This document shows positions 1 through 9,505 of a stretch of DNA of 33,102 nucleotides, one piece after another. The notes under the pieces were generated by a model that had not been told where the DNA came from, ran no database searches, and was given only the letters and a program-made list of their open reading frames with translations. This stretch comes from Micrococcales bacterium (GTDB lineage: Bacteria; Actinomycetota; Actinomycetes; Actinomycetales; Microbacteriaceae), in the NCBI GenBank assembly GCA_024641015.1, contig JAHEDU010000030.1, positions 1 to 33,102 on the forward strand, in the 5' to 3' direction. Every line of letters starts with the position of its first letter. Within the stretch, counting starts at the first letter, position 1. A program made the position numbers and the translations under genes.

Positions 1-60
1 TCCGCGGTCGACCGCGAGTTGCGCGGACTGGTCGACGCCGTCACAAACCGCACCGTCTAA
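1..60 (+). CDS. 3' end of a probable polyprenyl diphosphate synthase (partial)
   Basis: Only the last 19 codons lie in the window, ending in TAA with residues GLVDAVTNRTV. That is too little to identify a family by itself. The call rests on context: in Mycobacterium tuberculosis the kinase gene pknL, followed by aroG, plsC and fadD15, lies close to the geranylgeranyl diphosphate synthase idsA2, and all the other members of that group are present here. A short, charged, alanine- and leucine-rich C-terminal helix is compatible with a trans-polyprenyl synthase. The product is an inference and could be wrong. Confidence 0.4.
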   Translation, partial: SAVDRELRGLVDAVTNRTV

Positions 61-140
61 TTCGCGACACGCCCGAGTTGCGAAACCTCGAAGGTGAGTT
101 CACTTCCCTTTGAGAATGGGGTGAACCCCAAGGAGGTGCG

Positions 141-1061
141 GTGGCCGAGCACGAAGCGACAGAGTCGTCCCCGAACCCCATTTTCGCCGGCTTGAAGCCC
201 GAAATCACCTCCGAACGCCGAGCAGCCCGACAGGCACGTGCGATTGCCGCCGCAGCGGGGGCTCTTCCACTCATCGCCGCAGGCGCCGTGACCTGGGTCA
301 CTTCAACGCCCGCTCCTGCGCAACTTGAGCCTCAAGGTCAATCCCCTGTCGACGCCGAATCGACAGACGACGATGCGTCCGAAGCCGTCTCGGCAAGTGG
401 CGCGACAACGCACACCGTCGAACAGGGCGATTCGCTGCAGTCAATCGCCGCCACCCACGGAATTCCCACCGCGGCGCTCCTCGCACTCAACGGCCTATCG
501 TGGCAAACCTCGGTTCACGCCGGTCAGATCCTCGTCGTGAGCAAGCGGGCCGCTCCGGCTCTGGCCGAAGTGGCTGCACCGCCGGCACTCGCCGCCGCTC
601 CTGTTCTCGGCTCGGGCGTCCGCGCTGATGCAACCGATGACGCGGTCATCACCCACCTCACGGACGAGATGACGGTCAACGCCCGAATTATCATCCAGGT
701 CGGTCGCGAGATGCGTATCCCGAACTACGGAATTGTCATCGCCCTCGCGACCGCCGCGCAGGAATCGAAGCTTCGCAATCTTGACTACGGCGACCGTGAT
801 TCCGTCGGACTCTTCCAACAGCGTCCGACCGCCGGCTGGGGATCGGTCAGCCAGATTCGCGACCCCCGTTACGCAGCGCGCGCCTTCTTCGGTGGGCCCT
901 CCTCCCCCACCCCCGGCAACAATCGCGGACTTCTCGACATTGACGGCTGGCAGAATCTGACGGTCGCCGAGGCCGCTCAAGCAGTTCAACGAAGCGCATT
1001 CCCCAGCGCCTACGCTCGCTGGGAAGTTAGCGCGTGGAATTGGCTCTTCGACCTGACCTAG
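141..1061 (+). CDS. LysM protein with a C-terminal lytic-transglycosylase-like domain
   Basis: A 306-residue envelope protein. Residues 1-33 are cytoplasmic and polar, about 34-55 form one hydrophobic segment (membrane anchor or uncleaved signal), and 56-88 are an acidic, Ala/Ser-rich linker. Residues 90-135 are a LysM peptidoglycan-binding domain (HTVEQGDSLQSIA start, GQILVV end). Residues 168-306 match an actinobacterial lysozyme-like domain recognisable from QESKLRNLDYGDRDSVGLFQ (203-226 region) with Glu208 as the likely acid and AFPSAYARWE near the end. It probably binds and may cleave peptidoglycan. The GTG start at 141 is chosen because AAGGAGGT lies at 130-137, only 3 nt upstream, which is a little close. 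The gene sits 47 nt before the PASTA kinase, which also reads peptidoglycan fragments, so a shared wall role is plausible. Enzymatic activity is inferred. Confidence 0.82.
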   Translation: MAEHEATESSPNPIFAGLKPEITSERRAARQARAIAAAAGALPLIAAGAVTWVTSTPAPAQLEPQGQSPVDAESTDDDASEAVSASGATTHTVEQGDSLQSIAATHGIPTAALLALNGLSWQTSVHAGQILVVSKRAAPALAEVAAPPALAAAPVLGSGVRADATDDAVITHLTDEMTVNARIIIQVGREMRIPNYGIVIALATAAQESKLRNLDYGDRDSVGLFQQRPTAGWGSVSQIRDPRYAARAFFGGPSSPTPGNNRGLLDIDGWQNLTVAEAAQAVQRSAFPSAYARWEVSAWNWLFDLT

Positions 1062-1094
1062 GTCGACCTCGCCTCCCCCGATAAACGCGACCAC

Positions 1095-1100
1095 GTAAAC
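1095..1100 (+). promoter_or_regulatory. -10 element for the PASTA kinase gene (leaderless)
   Basis: TAAACT ends 8 nt before the kinase ATG at 1109 and no Shine-Dalgarno sequence lies between. This spacing would place the transcription start at or next to the start codon. No convincing -35 hexamer is visible. Confidence 0.5.
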
Positions 1101-1108
1101 TAGTCCTT

Positions 1109-3184
1109 ATGGCTCAGGAACCCACAGACCGGCTCGTCGGGTCGACCATTGATGGTCGATACCAGATCGAGTCGCGCATTGCGCGCGGTGGGATGGCCAA
1201 GGTTTACCTCGCGACAGACCTTCGACTCGAGCGCAAAGTCGCCGTCAAGGTCATGCACGACCACCTCGTCGACGATTCCGACTACGCCGCCAAGTTCATC
1301 CGCGAAGCTCGTCACACCGCACGACTCGCTCACCCGAACATCGTGTCCGTGTTCGACCAGGGTCACGAGGGCGACATCCTCTTCCTCGTCATGGAATATT
1401 TGCCGGGAATCACGCTTCGCGAACTCCTGAACGACTACGGCAGCCTGACCGTCGAACAGGCCCTGGACATCACCACCGCGGTCCTTCAGGCACTCGTCGT
1501 CGCCCACCGTGAAGGAATCCTGCACCGCGACGTCAAGCCCGAAAATGTCATGCTCGTCAACGACGGACGCATCAAGGTTGGCGACTTTGGTCTGGCCCGA
1601 CCGGTCACCAGCGCAACCGAGACGGGAAAGTCGCTGCTCGGAACCGTCGCGTACATCGCCCCCGAACTTCTGACTCGAGGCCAGGCAGACAACCGCAGTG
1701 ACCTGTATTCCGTCGGCGTCATGCTGTACGAAATGCTCGCGGGAAAGCAGCCGTTCACCGGCGACTCCCCCATGCAGATTGCGATGCAGCACGCGAAGAA
1801 GCAGATGCCCTTGGCGTCGCTGACCAACCCTTTCGTCGGTCAGGCCGTGGACGACGTCATCCAGTGGTCGACCGCCAAGGACCCGAATGACCGACCCAAG
1901 GACGCCCGCGCGTTCCTCGACGCGTTGCGCAAGGCGTCGGTTCGACGCGTCTCGGATGCGACACACGTCCCGGCTGACGCACCCGACGATGACGACGACA
2001 TCGCGTTGACTCCCACGACCGTCATCGACGAAGACGACGCGACGGCGATCATCGAAGCGTCGATGACGGATATCGACGACAGTGTCACCACCCCGATCAC
2101 GGCTGTCGTTACCGAACCAAAGCCCAAGGCAAAGCGCACCATGCCACAGATGCCGCAAATGCCACAACTTCCGACCATCAAGATTCCCCGCATCTCCCTG
2201 CCCGCCAAGAAGGGCCGCCCCGCAGCTGTTGCGGACGAGAACGGCGTCCTGCCGACTCCCCGTCGCAGTCGCGGCGGTGCGCTGATCCTTGCGTTGGTCG
2301 TCGCCGTTGCCGCTGTTGGCGGTGGCGCCGGCTGGTGGTTCAACATCGGACCGGGGTCTATGGCCCACGTCATCGACGTCCGCGGAATGGCTGCAGCCGA
2401 CGCGACCACCGCGCTGACGAACGCCGACCTAGTCGTCGTCGAACCGACCATCGAACAGTACGACGACGAGGTCGTCAAGGGAGCCGTCATCGGACTTGAC
2501 CCCGACATTTCGGGTGACGTCAAGAAGGGCACCAAAGTCCACCTCATCGTGTCGAAGGGACCGCAGCCAGTCGATCTTCCCGTGTACGAGAACATCACCG
2601 CCGAAGCGTTCTCGGCGCAGCTCGCTGGACTGAAGATTGCGGTCACCAAGACCGACGACCAATTCAGTTCCGACGTTGCCGAGGGTCTCGTCATCAACGT
2701 CCTGTCCGAAAACGGAACGGTCGTCCCCGCGGGAACAACGCTGTACCACGGCGATTCGGTCGTCATCGAGCGTTCGCTCGGTCCGGTCCCGGTCGTGACG
2801 GGAAAAACTGCCGCGGAAGCGACCACCGACCTTCAGAACGCCGGCCTCGTTGTCGTCGTGTCAGACACACGCGAATTCAACGACACTGTTCCGGACGGCA
2901 AGGTGTCCTCGCTCACCGTCAACCCTGGTGTGGTTCGCCCCGGCGATACGGTCACGATCGTCCTGTCGAAGGGCCCTGAGCTCGTCGAGGTGCCGTCCGT
3001 CCTCGGACTGACCATCAAGAAGGCGAATGACGCGCTCGTCGCCGCCGGATTCAAGGTCATCATCATCACCGACATCCCCCGCGAGTTCTGGGGCGACAGC
3101 TTCGCCAAGGCGAAGCGCACGAACCCGGCCGCCGGAACAAAGGTCGCCAAGGGAACGACCGTCAAGATTTACGGAATCTTCTAG
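1109..3184 (+). CDS. pknL: PASTA-domain serine/threonine protein kinase (PknL/PknB type)
   Basis: A 691-residue membrane receptor kinase. The cytoplasmic kinase domain spans about residues 12-275: glycine loop IARGGMAKVY (24-33), ATP-anchoring Lys47, catalytic HRDVKPEN with Asp141, DFG at 159-161 and APE at 184-186, so all key residues are present. Residues 280-385 are an acidic then basic juxtamembrane linker that includes a run of MPQ triplets near 345-354. One membrane helix lies at 389-407. Four extracellular PASTA repeats follow (about 419-484, 486-556, 558-622, 625-691); PASTA domains bind muropeptides or lipid II in related kinases. Neighbouring aroG, plsC and fadD-like genes match the pknL locus of mycobacteria, which is why that symbol is used; by domain layout it also resembles PknB. 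A likely downstream target, the FHA protein at 15069-15506, is encoded in this window. Its stop codon overlaps that of the convergent exporter gene. Confidence 0.93.
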   Translation: MAQEPTDRLVGSTIDGRYQIESRIARGGMAKVYLATDLRLERKVAVKVMHDHLVDDSDYAAKFIREARHTARLAHPNIVSVFDQGHEGDILFLVMEYLPGITLRELLNDYGSLTVEQALDITTAVLQALVVAHREGILHRDVKPENVMLVNDGRIKVGDFGLARPVTSATETGKSLLGTVAYIAPELLTRGQADNRSDLYSVGVMLYEMLAGKQPFTGDSPMQIAMQHAKKQMPLASLTNPFVGQAVDDVIQWSTAKDPNDRPKDARAFLDALRKASVRRVSDATHVPADAPDDDDDIALTPTTVIDEDDATAIIEASMTDIDDSVTTPITAVVTEPKPKAKRTMPQMPQMPQLPTIKIPRISLPAKKGRPAAVADENGVLPTPRRSRGGALILALVVAVAAVGGGAGWWFNIGPGSMAHVIDVRGMAAADATTALTNADLVVVEPTIEQYDDEVVKGAVIGLDPDISGDVKKGTKVHLIVSKGPQPVDLPVYENITAEAFSAQLAGLKIAVTKTDDQFSSDVAEGLVINVLSENGTVVPAGTTLYHGDSVVIERSLGPVPVVTGKTAAEATTDLQNAGLVVVVSDTREFNDTVPDGKVSSLTVNPGVVRPGDTVTIVLSKGPELVEVPSVLGLTIKKANDALVAAGFKVIIITDIPREFWGDSFAKAKRTNPAAGTKVAKGTTVKIYGIF

Positions 3185-3795
3185 CCCAGAGTCGACGTGG
3201 CGAGAATCGCCGCGATCACGAACATCGTCACGGCGATGATGCTGTCCAGCACGCGCCAGAAGACGGGTTTCGTCACGTAACGCGACAGCCCTCGGGCACC
3301 GTACGCGATGCTGAAGAACCACAGGAAGCTCGCCGTGCAGGCGCCGAGAGCGAACCACCAGCGGTCAGCGCCGAACTGGTTGGCGACCGACCCGAGGAAG
3401 ATGACGGTGTCGAGATACACGTGTGGGTTGAGCAGCGAGAACGTCACCGTGCTGAGAACGATTCCCCAGCGAGTCGTCGCCGAATCGCCATCGAGGGACA
3501 TCACCTCGCTGGCGAACGCACGACGGACCGATTGAATTCCGAACCACACTAGGTAGGCAACGCCGAACCAGCGAACGATTTCAAAGATGACGGGAACGGC
3601 CTGAATAATTGCGCCGAGGCCGCCGGTACCCAGCAGGATCAGCGTCGCGTCGAGAGCGGCCGACACGATGGCAATTTCAAAGACGAATCGACGCGTGAGC
3701 CCCTGACGGATGACGAAAGCATTTTGCGCGCCGATTGCAATGATCAGCGACAGTCCCGTGACAAGACCGGGCAGAACCGCGGCTACTCCGGTCAC
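3181..3795 (-). CDS. LysE/ArgO-family amino acid exporter
   Basis: A 204-residue inner-membrane protein with about six hydrophobic segments. The N-terminal motif IAIGAQNAFVIRQGL (near residues 19-33) and FSLLNPHVYLDT (near 119-130) are the family's characteristic sequences. Members export basic amino acids such as lysine and arginine by proton-coupled transport. The GTG start at 3795 lies 3 nt after the aroG stop codon, so it is probably translated by coupling in a plsC-aroG-exporter transcript. Linkage to aromatic biosynthesis could hint at another substrate, but nothing in the sequence decides this. The gene ends inside the CTAG that also holds the stop codon of the opposing kinase gene. 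Confidence 0.88.
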   Translation of the reverse strand: MTGVAAVLPGLVTGLSLIIAIGAQNAFVIRQGLTRRFVFEIAIVSAALDATLILLGTGGLGAIIQAVPVIFEIVRWFGVAYLVWFGIQSVRRAFASEVMSLDGDSATTRWGIVLSTVTFSLLNPHVYLDTVIFLGSVANQFGADRWWFALGACTASFLWFFSIAYGARGLSRYVTKPVFWRVLDSIIAVTMFVIAAILATSTLG

Positions 3796-3798
3796 GAA

Positions 3799-5163
3799 CT
3801 AGTTTCCTGACGCGATCTCTTCAGCGACGAGGAATGCGAGCTCGAGAGACTGCTTGTGGTTGAGGCGCGGGTCGCACAGGGACTCGTAACGTGACGCAAG
3901 AGTCTCTTCGTCGATCATTTCCGAGCCACCCAGACATTCGGTGACATCGTCACCGGTCAGTTCGACGTGGATTCCGCCGGGGAACGTGCCGACCTGACGG
4001 TGCGCCTCGAAGAACCCCTTGACCTCGTCGACGACGTCATCGAAACGACGCGTCTTGTAGCCGTTGGGGGTGGTGATTCCGTTGCCGTGCATGGGGTCAG
4101 TGACCCACACCGGCAGAGCATCGGAATCGCGAACGACTTCGAGCAGCGGCGGAAGAGCGTCGCGGATAACACCGGCGCCCATTCGCGTGATGAACGTCAG
4201 GCGACCGGGCTCACGGTTCGGGTCAAGGATGTCGATGAGCTTCTTGACGTCGTCACCCGTGGTCTTCGGACCGAGCTTGACGCCGATCGGGTTCTGGATG
4301 CGCGAGAAGAAGTCGATGTGCGCACCGTCGAGGTCGCGGGTGCGCTCGCCGATCCACAGGAAATGCGCCGAGGTGTTGTAAGGATTCCCAGTACGCGAGT
4401 CGATGCGCGTCATCGGGCGCTCGTAATCCATGAGGAGCCCCTCGTGGCTCGAGTAGAACTCGACCGTCTTGAGTGATTCGAAGTCGGCGCCAGCGGCCGC
4501 CATGAACTTGATCGCCCGGTCGATGTCCTTCGCCAGCTGTTCGTAGCGCTTGTTCGCGGGGTTCTCGGCGAAGCCCTTGTTCCACGAGTGAACCTCGCGC
4601 AGGTCCGCGAAGCCACCCTGGGTGAAGGCGCGGATGAGGTTGAGGGTCGAGGCGGCGGTGTGGTAGCCCTGGACAATGCGGTGCGGGTCGGCGGTGCGCG
4701 ATTCCTCGGTGAAGTCGTAGCCGTTGACGATGTCCCCGCGGTATGCGGGCAGAGTCACGCCGTCGCGCGTTTCCGAGTCACTCGATCGGGGCTTGGCGAA
4801 CTGACCGGCCATGCGGCCCATCTTGACGACCGGCATAGCCGCGCCATAGGTAAGAACGACGGCCATCTGCAAAATCGTTTTGACACGGTTGCGAATCTTG
4901 TCTGCGGTTGCACCGTCGAACGTCTCGGCGCAGTCACCGCCCTGCAGCAGGAACGCGTCGCCCCGCGCGACACGAGCAAGTCGGTCCTTGAGCTGGTCGA
5001 CCTCACCGGCGAACACCAACGGAGGCAGCTTCGCGAGTTCCGCGGTGACGGCGTCAAGAACGGCTGCGTCGGGCCAGGCAGGCTGCTGCTTGATGGGCAG
5101 AGACTTCCATGCGTCGAGCCCTTTGAGGACGTCGGCGGTGGCGGTAACAGTGTTTTCGGTCAC
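3799..5163 (-). CDS. aroG: 3-deoxy-7-phosphoheptulonate synthase, class II
   Basis: A 454-residue enzyme of usual class II (plant/mycobacterial) length that condenses phosphoenolpyruvate with erythrose 4-phosphate, the first step of the shikimate pathway. Recognisable family sequences include FLLQGGDCAETF (about 72-83) with the metal-binding Cys, VKMGRMAGQFAKPRS (about 112-126) and the late GGSEMIDEETLASRYESLCDPRLN segment. The GTG start at 5163 has AAAGGA 6-7 nt upstream. A -10-like TAGGCT at 5190-5195 suggests it can be transcribed separately from plsC, whose stop is 43 nt upstream. Actinobacterial class II enzymes are usually feedback-inhibited by aromatic amino acids and often act with a separate chorismate mutase, which is not in this window. 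Confidence 0.95.
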   Translation of the reverse strand: MTENTVTATADVLKGLDAWKSLPIKQQPAWPDAAVLDAVTAELAKLPPLVFAGEVDQLKDRLARVARGDAFLLQGGDCAETFDGATADKIRNRVKTILQMAVVLTYGAAMPVVKMGRMAGQFAKPRSSDSETRDGVTLPAYRGDIVNGYDFTEESRTADPHRIVQGYHTAASTLNLIRAFTQGGFADLREVHSWNKGFAENPANKRYEQLAKDIDRAIKFMAAAGADFESLKTVEFYSSHEGLLMDYERPMTRIDSRTGNPYNTSAHFLWIGERTRDLDGAHIDFFSRIQNPIGVKLGPKTTGDDVKKLIDILDPNREPGRLTFITRMGAGVIRDALPPLLEVVRDSDALPVWVTDPMHGNGITTPNGYKTRRFDDVVDEVKGFFEAHRQVGTFPGGIHVELTGDDVTECLGGSEMIDEETLASRYESLCDPRLNHKQSLELAFLVAEEIASGN

Positions 5164-5178
5164 GGGAATCCTTTGGCG

Positions 5179-5195
5179 TCAAGGGTTCCAGCCTA
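5179..5195 (-). promoter_or_regulatory. -10 region of aroG with extended TAGGCTGGAAC element
   Basis: Read on the minus strand this is TAGGCTGGAACCCTTGA. It differs by one base from the 17-mer upstream of pyruvate carboxylase (12961-12977). TAGGCT would act as -10, with a start near 5183 and a leader of about 20 nt carrying the aroG ribosome-binding site. Confidence 0.5.
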
Positions 5196-5206
5196 TCGCG
5201 AGCGAA

Positions 5207-5887
5207 CTATTGACCGGCGCGAGCGCGAGCCGAGCTCGCGTACTCGTCTGCGTATTCCTGTCCGGACAGCGCGAGGATTTCGAACATGATTTCGTCGGTA
5301 ATCGCCCGAAGTACGAATCGGTCGCCCTCGTATCCGTGGAATCGCGAGAAGTCGAGCGGCTGACCGATGACAACGCCTACGCGCTTCACTGTCGGCATCG
5401 GCTTGCCGATGGGCATGACCTTCTCGGTGTCGATCATGGCAACGGGGATGACGGGAACGTTCGCTTCCAACACCATTCGCGCGATTCCGGTTCGACCACG
5501 GTACAACTTGGCGTCGGGGCTGCGCGTCCCCTCCGGGTAGATCCCCAGCAACTTACCTTCGTTCAAGACCGCAAGTCCCGTGTTGAGAGAGTCCTCGCTC
5601 GCTTTCCCGCCTGAACGGTCAATCGGAAGCTGACCGGCGGCGAGGAAGAATTGCCGAACCAGCCACCCCTTGAGCCCGCGCCCCGTGAAGTATTCCGCCT
5701 TCGCAAGAAACACGACCGGTCGGCGAAGTACGAGCGGAAGGAAGATCGAGTCGACGAACGACAGGTGGTTGCTGGCGAGGATCGCGGCGCCCGTCGTGGG
5801 GATGTTCTCGATGCCGCGCACCCAGGGGCGGAAGACGCGCAACAAGAGCGGCCCCAGGATGAGGTTTTTCACGAGCCAATAGAACAC
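5207..5887 (-). CDS. plsC: 1-acyl-sn-glycerol-3-phosphate acyltransferase
   Basis: Membrane-associated acyltransferase that makes phosphatidic acid from lysophosphatidic acid. The NHxxxxD catalytic motif is NHLSFVD with His41 and Asp46, and the substrate-binding EGTRS follows at 119-123; a hydrophobic N-terminal segment (residues 2-18) would hold it at the membrane. The reading frame stays open to 5965, but I place the start at the GTG at 5887 (226 residues). A -10-like TATGCT ends 6 nt before it, the protein then starts MFYWLVKNLI as in relatives, and the upstream extension is unlike the family. It is divergent from the acyl-CoA ligase gene and upstream of aroG. The short C-terminal tail of Ala, Arg and Ser is not conserved-looking. 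Confidence 0.9.
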   Translation of the reverse strand: MFYWLVKNLILGPLLLRVFRPWVRGIENIPTTGAAILASNHLSFVDSIFLPLVLRRPVVFLAKAEYFTGRGLKGWLVRQFFLAAGQLPIDRSGGKASEDSLNTGLAVLNEGKLLGIYPEGTRSPDAKLYRGRTGIARMVLEANVPVIPVAMIDTEKVMPIGKPMPTVKRVGVVIGQPLDFSRFHGYEGDRFVLRAITDEIMFEILALSGQEYADEYASSARARAGQ

Positions 5888-5893
5888 GTCGAA

Positions 5894-5899
5894 AGCATA
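5894..5899 (-). promoter_or_regulatory. -10 element for plsC (leaderless)
   Basis: TATGCT on the minus strand ends 6 nt before the GTG at 5887, with no ribosome-binding site between. It decides the plsC start against the longer open frame. Confidence 0.5.
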
Positions 5900-5951
5900 G
5901 TCTCCCTGAAATCGTTTGCGGCAAGCCCTCGCCCAGCACCGCGGCGGACAG

Positions 5952-5957
5952 TAGAGT
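5952..5957 (+). promoter_or_regulatory. -10 element for the acyl-CoA ligase gene
   Basis: TAGAGT lies 34 nt before the TTG start codon. It is followed by AAGGAG at 5980-5985, so unlike many neighbours this gene has a conventional leader. The plsC and ligase promoters are divergent and about 50 bp apart. Confidence 0.4.
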
Positions 5958-5991
5958 TGTCCCAATTACCCACGCGTCGAAGGAGACACCC

Positions 5992-7821
5992 TTGTTGGAG
6001 ACGACAAACCCCCTCATCGTGCCTCACGACCCCAAGAGGACCATCTCGGACTTCCTCGAAGAGCGTTTCCATTCGCACCCGGACCACGTCATCTTCGGCA
6101 TCCCCCGCACCGACGGTGGTTGGGACCCCATGACAACGGCCGAGTTCCGTCATCGCGTTGTCGCGTTGGCCAAGGGTTTCATCTCTGCCGGCATTCGCCC
6201 GGGCGACAAGGTGGGCTTCATCTGCGCGACTAAGTTCGATTGGTCCCTTGTCGATTTCGCGATGTTCTACGCCGGTGGAATCCTCGTCCCGATTTACGAA
6301 ACCTCGTCCCCCGCACAGATCGCGTACATCCTGTCGGACTCGGGTTCGGTTGGACTGATCGTTGACACGGCCGAGCAGTTCGCGCGTTTCGACGAGGTTC
6401 GTGCCGAGACTCCGGGTGTCGGAGTCGTCTGGCAACTTCACCACGGTGACATCGACAAGTTGGTTGCACAGGGCGCCGACATTCTCGACGACGAGGTCCA
6501 CGAGCGCCGAAACACTGCAACGGGTGACGATATCGCCACGTTGATCTATACCTCGGGCACAACCGGCAGCCCCAAGGGGTGTGTACTGACTCACGCCAAC
6601 TTCGTCGACACCATCGCCAGTGCGACGATCTGGATGGAAGAAGTCGTCCTCACCCCCGGTGCGTCCACGCTACTGTTCATCACGACCGCCCACATCTTTG
6701 CGCGCGTTGTGTCGATCCTCTGTATCCACGCTGGTGTTCGCGTCGGCCACCAGCCCGACACCAAATTCCTCCTTCCCGCTCTCGCGTCGTTCAAGCCGAC
6801 CTTCCTGCTCGCCGTGCCACGCGTGTTCGAAAAGGTGTACAACTCGGCGGAACAGAAGGCTGAAGCCGGCGGTAAGGGCAAAATCTTCCGTCTTGCGGCG
6901 CACACCGCGATCGCGTACTCAAAGGCGCTGGACGCGGGCAAGGTCCCGGTGGGCTTGCGTATCCAGTTCACCGCGCTGGACAAGCTCGTGCTGTCCAAGC
7001 TGCGTTCGGCGATGGGCGGCAACGTCGTCTACGCGATCAGCGGATCGGCGCCTCTGGGTCTGCGACTCGGACACTTCTATCGAGCGCTCGGCATTCGCGT
7101 CCTCGAGGGATACGGGCTCACCGAAACAACTGCCCCCATCTCGATCAACGTTCCCCAGAAGTTCAAGATCGGAACGGTCGGACCCGTCGTCCCCGGCGTC
7201 AGCGCCAAGATTGCCGACGATGGCGAGATCCTCGCAAAGGGCGTCAACGTCTTCAAGGGCTACTGGCACAACGACAAGGCGACCTCCGAAGCGTTCGTCG
7301 ACGGCTGGTACCGCACGGGTGACATCGGGACGATCGATGAAGACGGTTACCTGACGATAACCGGTCGCAAGAAGGAAATCCTCGTGACGGCGGGTGGAAA
7401 GAACGTTGCCCCGGCGGTTCTCGAAGATCCGATTCGCGCGAACCCGCTCGTCGGCCAGGCGGTCGTCGTTGGTGACAACCGTCCGTACGTTGCTGCGCTT
7501 ATCACCCTTGATTCCGAGATGCTGCCGACGTGGCTCGCAAACAACAAGCTTGACCCGGCGATGACACTCGAGCAGGCTGGCGCACACCCCGCCGTGCTCG
7601 CCGAGATACAGACTGCCGTCGATCGCGCGAACAAGAAAGTGTCACGCGCGGAGTCGATTCGAAAGTTCATCGTCCTCCCCCTCGAATTCACCGAGGCGAG
7701 CGGTCACCTGACGCCGAAGATGAGCATCAAGCGACACGTGATCGTGCACGACTTCGCCGCAGAAATCGACGGAATCTTCGACAGCAACCCGGACACCAAG
7801 GGGCTTCGACTGGCTGACTAG
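5992..7821 (+). CDS. Long-chain acyl-CoA ligase (FadD15-like AMP-forming synthetase)
   Basis: A 609-residue adenylate-forming enzyme that activates fatty acids to acyl-CoA through an acyl-adenylate. Seen motifs are the phosphate-binding [11 protein letters not shown] at 186-196, [14 protein letters not shown] in the middle, the YRTGDIG hinge region and the C-terminal [17 protein letters not shown]. The start is TTG at 5992 or the adjacent TTG at 5995; both are served by AAGGAG at 5980-5985. Length and sequence resemble the bacterial long-chain ligases found beside plsC in mycobacteria (fadD15). Facing plsC, it could supply acyl-CoA to phospholipid synthesis, or activate exogenous fatty acids. 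The last codon overlaps the stop of the convergent deformylase gene through a shared CTAG. Confidence 0.92.
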   Translation: MLETTNPLIVPHDPKRTISDFLEERFHSHPDHVIFGIPRTDGGWDPMTTAEFRHRVVALAKGFISAGIRPGDKVGFICATKFDWSLVDFAMFYAGGILVPIYETSSPAQIAYILSDSGSVGLIVDTAEQFARFDEVRAETPGVGVVWQLHHGDIDKLVAQGADILDDEVHERRNTATGDDIATLIYTSGTTGSPKGCVLTHANFVDTIASATIWMEEVVLTPGASTLLFITTAHIFARVVSILCIHAGVRVGHQPDTKFLLPALASFKPTFLLAVPRVFEKVYNSAEQKAEAGGKGKIFRLAAHTAIAYSKALDAGKVPVGLRIQFTALDKLVLSKLRSAMGGNVVYAISGSAPLGLRLGHFYRALGIRVLEGYGLTETTAPISINVPQKFKIGTVGPVVPGVSAKIADDGEILAKGVNVFKGYWHNDKATSEAFVDGWYRTGDIGTIDEDGYLTITGRKKEILVTAGGKNVAPAVLEDPIRANPLVGQAVVVGDNRPYVAALITLDSEMLPTWLANNKLDPAMTLEQAGAHPAVLAEIQTAVDRANKKVSRAESIRKFIVLPLEFTEASGHLTPKMSIKRHVIVHDFAAEIDGIFDSNPDTKGLRLAD

Positions 7822-8315
7822 ATCTGGAACCAGGGCGAATCGCGAATGTCGCGCATCGCCTGACGTTTCATCTCGGGCTCGAGTCCCTCGACATAGACGC
7901 GCCCGTCGAGGTGGTCTGTCTCGTGCTGAAGCGCCTGACCCATGAGCCCGTCCCCGGCAAGTTCGACGGGATTCCCATCGAGATCCACACCCGCCACACG
8001 CGCCCACGGGTGACGCAGTCGCGGATAGCCAAGCCCGGGAACAGAAAGGCACGCTTCTTCCACGAGAGTCGGTTCGCCGCGCACTTCGACCAAGACGGGG
8101 TTCAGGATGTACCCAATTCGTCCATCAATGTTGTAGCTGAACGCACGACGACCTACGCCAATTTGATTCGCGGCGACACCGGCACGCCCGGGGAGTGCAA
8201 CAGTGTCGAGCAGATCGCGCACGAGCGCTCTGACCGACTCGTCGGCGGGACCGATGGGGTCGGTCGCACTGCGCAAAACGGGGTCGCCAAAGAGGCGAAT
8301 CTCTCGAATGGCCAT
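7818..8315 (-). CDS. def: Peptide deformylase
   Basis: A 165-residue metalloenzyme that removes the formyl group from nascent N-termini. All three motifs are visible: GVAANQIG (about 46-53) with the catalytic Gln, EACLSVPG (a common actinobacterial variant of EGCLS) with the metal-binding Cys, and QHETDHLDG with the two metal-binding His and the catalytic Glu. The ATG overlaps the stop of the upstream MinD-like gene by one base (TAATG), indicating translational coupling. The gene shares its terminal CTAG with the acyl-CoA ligase on the other strand. Confidence 0.95.
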   Translation of the reverse strand: MAIREIRLFGDPVLRSATDPIGPADESVRALVRDLLDTVALPGRAGVAANQIGVGRRAFSYNIDGRIGYILNPVLVEVRGEPTLVEEACLSVPGLGYPRLRHPWARVAGVDLDGNPVELAGDGLMGQALQHETDHLDGRVYVEGLEPEMKRQAMRDIRDSPWFQI

Positions 8316-9454
8316 TACTTGGTGAGGGGAAGTCCCTCGACGACGAGAGCGGCGAGCAGGCTCGCGGACTCACGCGTGAGCTTGGACAGCTTGTCCCACG
8401 AAATGACCGACCCGGCAGCGATGTGCGAGTCATACGGAATGCGAACAACGTCGCGAACGCGCGACTTGAAGTGGTTTTCAATCTCGTCGAGCTTCACGAG
8501 GACCGTTCCCTGGGTCGCGGTGTTCAGCGCAACAACCGAGTTGGCGACCAGGTCGGCATAGCCGTTTGATTCCAGCCAGGTCAGCGTCTCGGAGGCGAGG
8601 CGGGCCTCGTCAATCGAACCACCCGACACGATGACGAGTCCGTCAGCGCGCTGCAGGATCGGCTTCATGACCGAGTGAACGATTCCCGTACCGCAGTCGG
8701 TCAGGATGATCGAGTAGTAGCGCGAGGCGATGTCGGCGACGATGTTGTAGTCGAATTCGTCGAAGGCCTGCGACAGCATCGGGTCGGCATCCGAGGCAAG
8801 GACGTCAAGTCGGGTCTGGTCGCGGCTGACGTACTCGGAGAAGTCCGTGAACGAACCGATCGACGGAGCCTTCTGGACGACGGTGCGAATTGTGTGACGC
8901 GTTGAACGCTGAATGCGCTCGACGAGAGTTCCACGGTCGGGGTTCGCGTCAATTGCGATGACACGGTCTTCACGGACTCGGGCAAGAGCCTGGCCGAGGA
9001 GAGTCGTCGTCGTGGTCTTGCCCACGCCACCCTTACGAGTCAGGACGGGAACGAATCGTGCGTCGCCCGACAGAGCCGTCGCAATACGTGCCTCCATCGC
9101 CTTGCGGGCACGCGCCTTGCGCGAATCCCCCAGGTTGACGGTGTGGAACGTGATCGCATAGATGAACGCCTGCCACCAGCCCTCCGGCGCCGCGAGCTTC
9201 TCCTTGATGTCGAGCAGTCGCTCGTCGGTCAACAGCGCGCTGGGCTCGGGGGTGTTCGACACACCTGTGTGGCGACGCGTGTACATCTCGTCGCCGTCGG
9301 TCGTCGCCGAAACCGGAATCGAAACCTCGGCAACCGATATGTCGATCGAATCGGGGGTTACATCGAGGCTGGGAACGCTGACCGGAGTCGACTCCGCGGG
9401 GACGTCAACTACGACCTCGTCGTCCTTCTTCGTCGACTTCTTTCGTTCCGCCAC
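8315..9454 (-). CDS. MinD/ParA-family ATPase with a long N-terminal extension
   Basis: A 379-residue P-loop protein. Residues 1-75 are low-complexity, rich in Lys then Ser/Thr/Val/Asp, and probably disordered. Residues 80-130 are a helical segment of unknown role. The deviant Walker A motif KGGVGKTT lies at 141-148, followed by an [10 protein letters not shown] Walker A' segment and an ILTDCGTG Walker B-like segment. Such proteins are annotated as MinD-like ATPases in actinobacteria; the cargo is unknown. The GTG start at 9454 has GAAGGAG about 9 nt upstream. The gene lies 51 nt after pyruvate carboxylase and overlaps def, so the three are probably one transcript. It is only distantly similar to the other ParA at 13000-13785, and no parB gene is present. 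Confidence 0.85.
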   Translation of the reverse strand: MAERKKSTKKDDEVVVDVPAESTPVSVPSLDVTPDSIDISVAEVSIPVSATTDGDEMYTRRHTGVSNTPEPSALLTDERLLDIKEKLAAPEGWWQAFIYAITFHTVNLGDSRKARARKAMEARIATALSGDARFVPVLTRKGGVGKTTTTTLLGQALARVREDRVIAIDANPDRGTLVERIQRSTRHTIRTVVQKAPSIGSFTDFSEYVSRDQTRLDVLASDADPMLSQAFDEFDYNIVADIASRYYSIILTDCGTGIVHSVMKPILQRADGLVIVSGGSIDEARLASETLTWLESNGYADLVANSVVALNTATQGTVLVKLDEIENHFKSRVRDVVRIPYDSHIAAGSVISWDKLSKLTRESASLLAALVVEGLPLTK

Positions 9455-9505
9455 CTGTGACTCCTTCGTTGAGGTACCGCGACTGCCAACTCTACCCGAA
9501 ACCGA

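Noticed and set aside
1100-2368. A long minus-strand open frame antisense to the kinase gene
   Set aside because: It mirrors the GC-biased codons of the kinase on the other strand, has repetitive composition and no recognisable motif.
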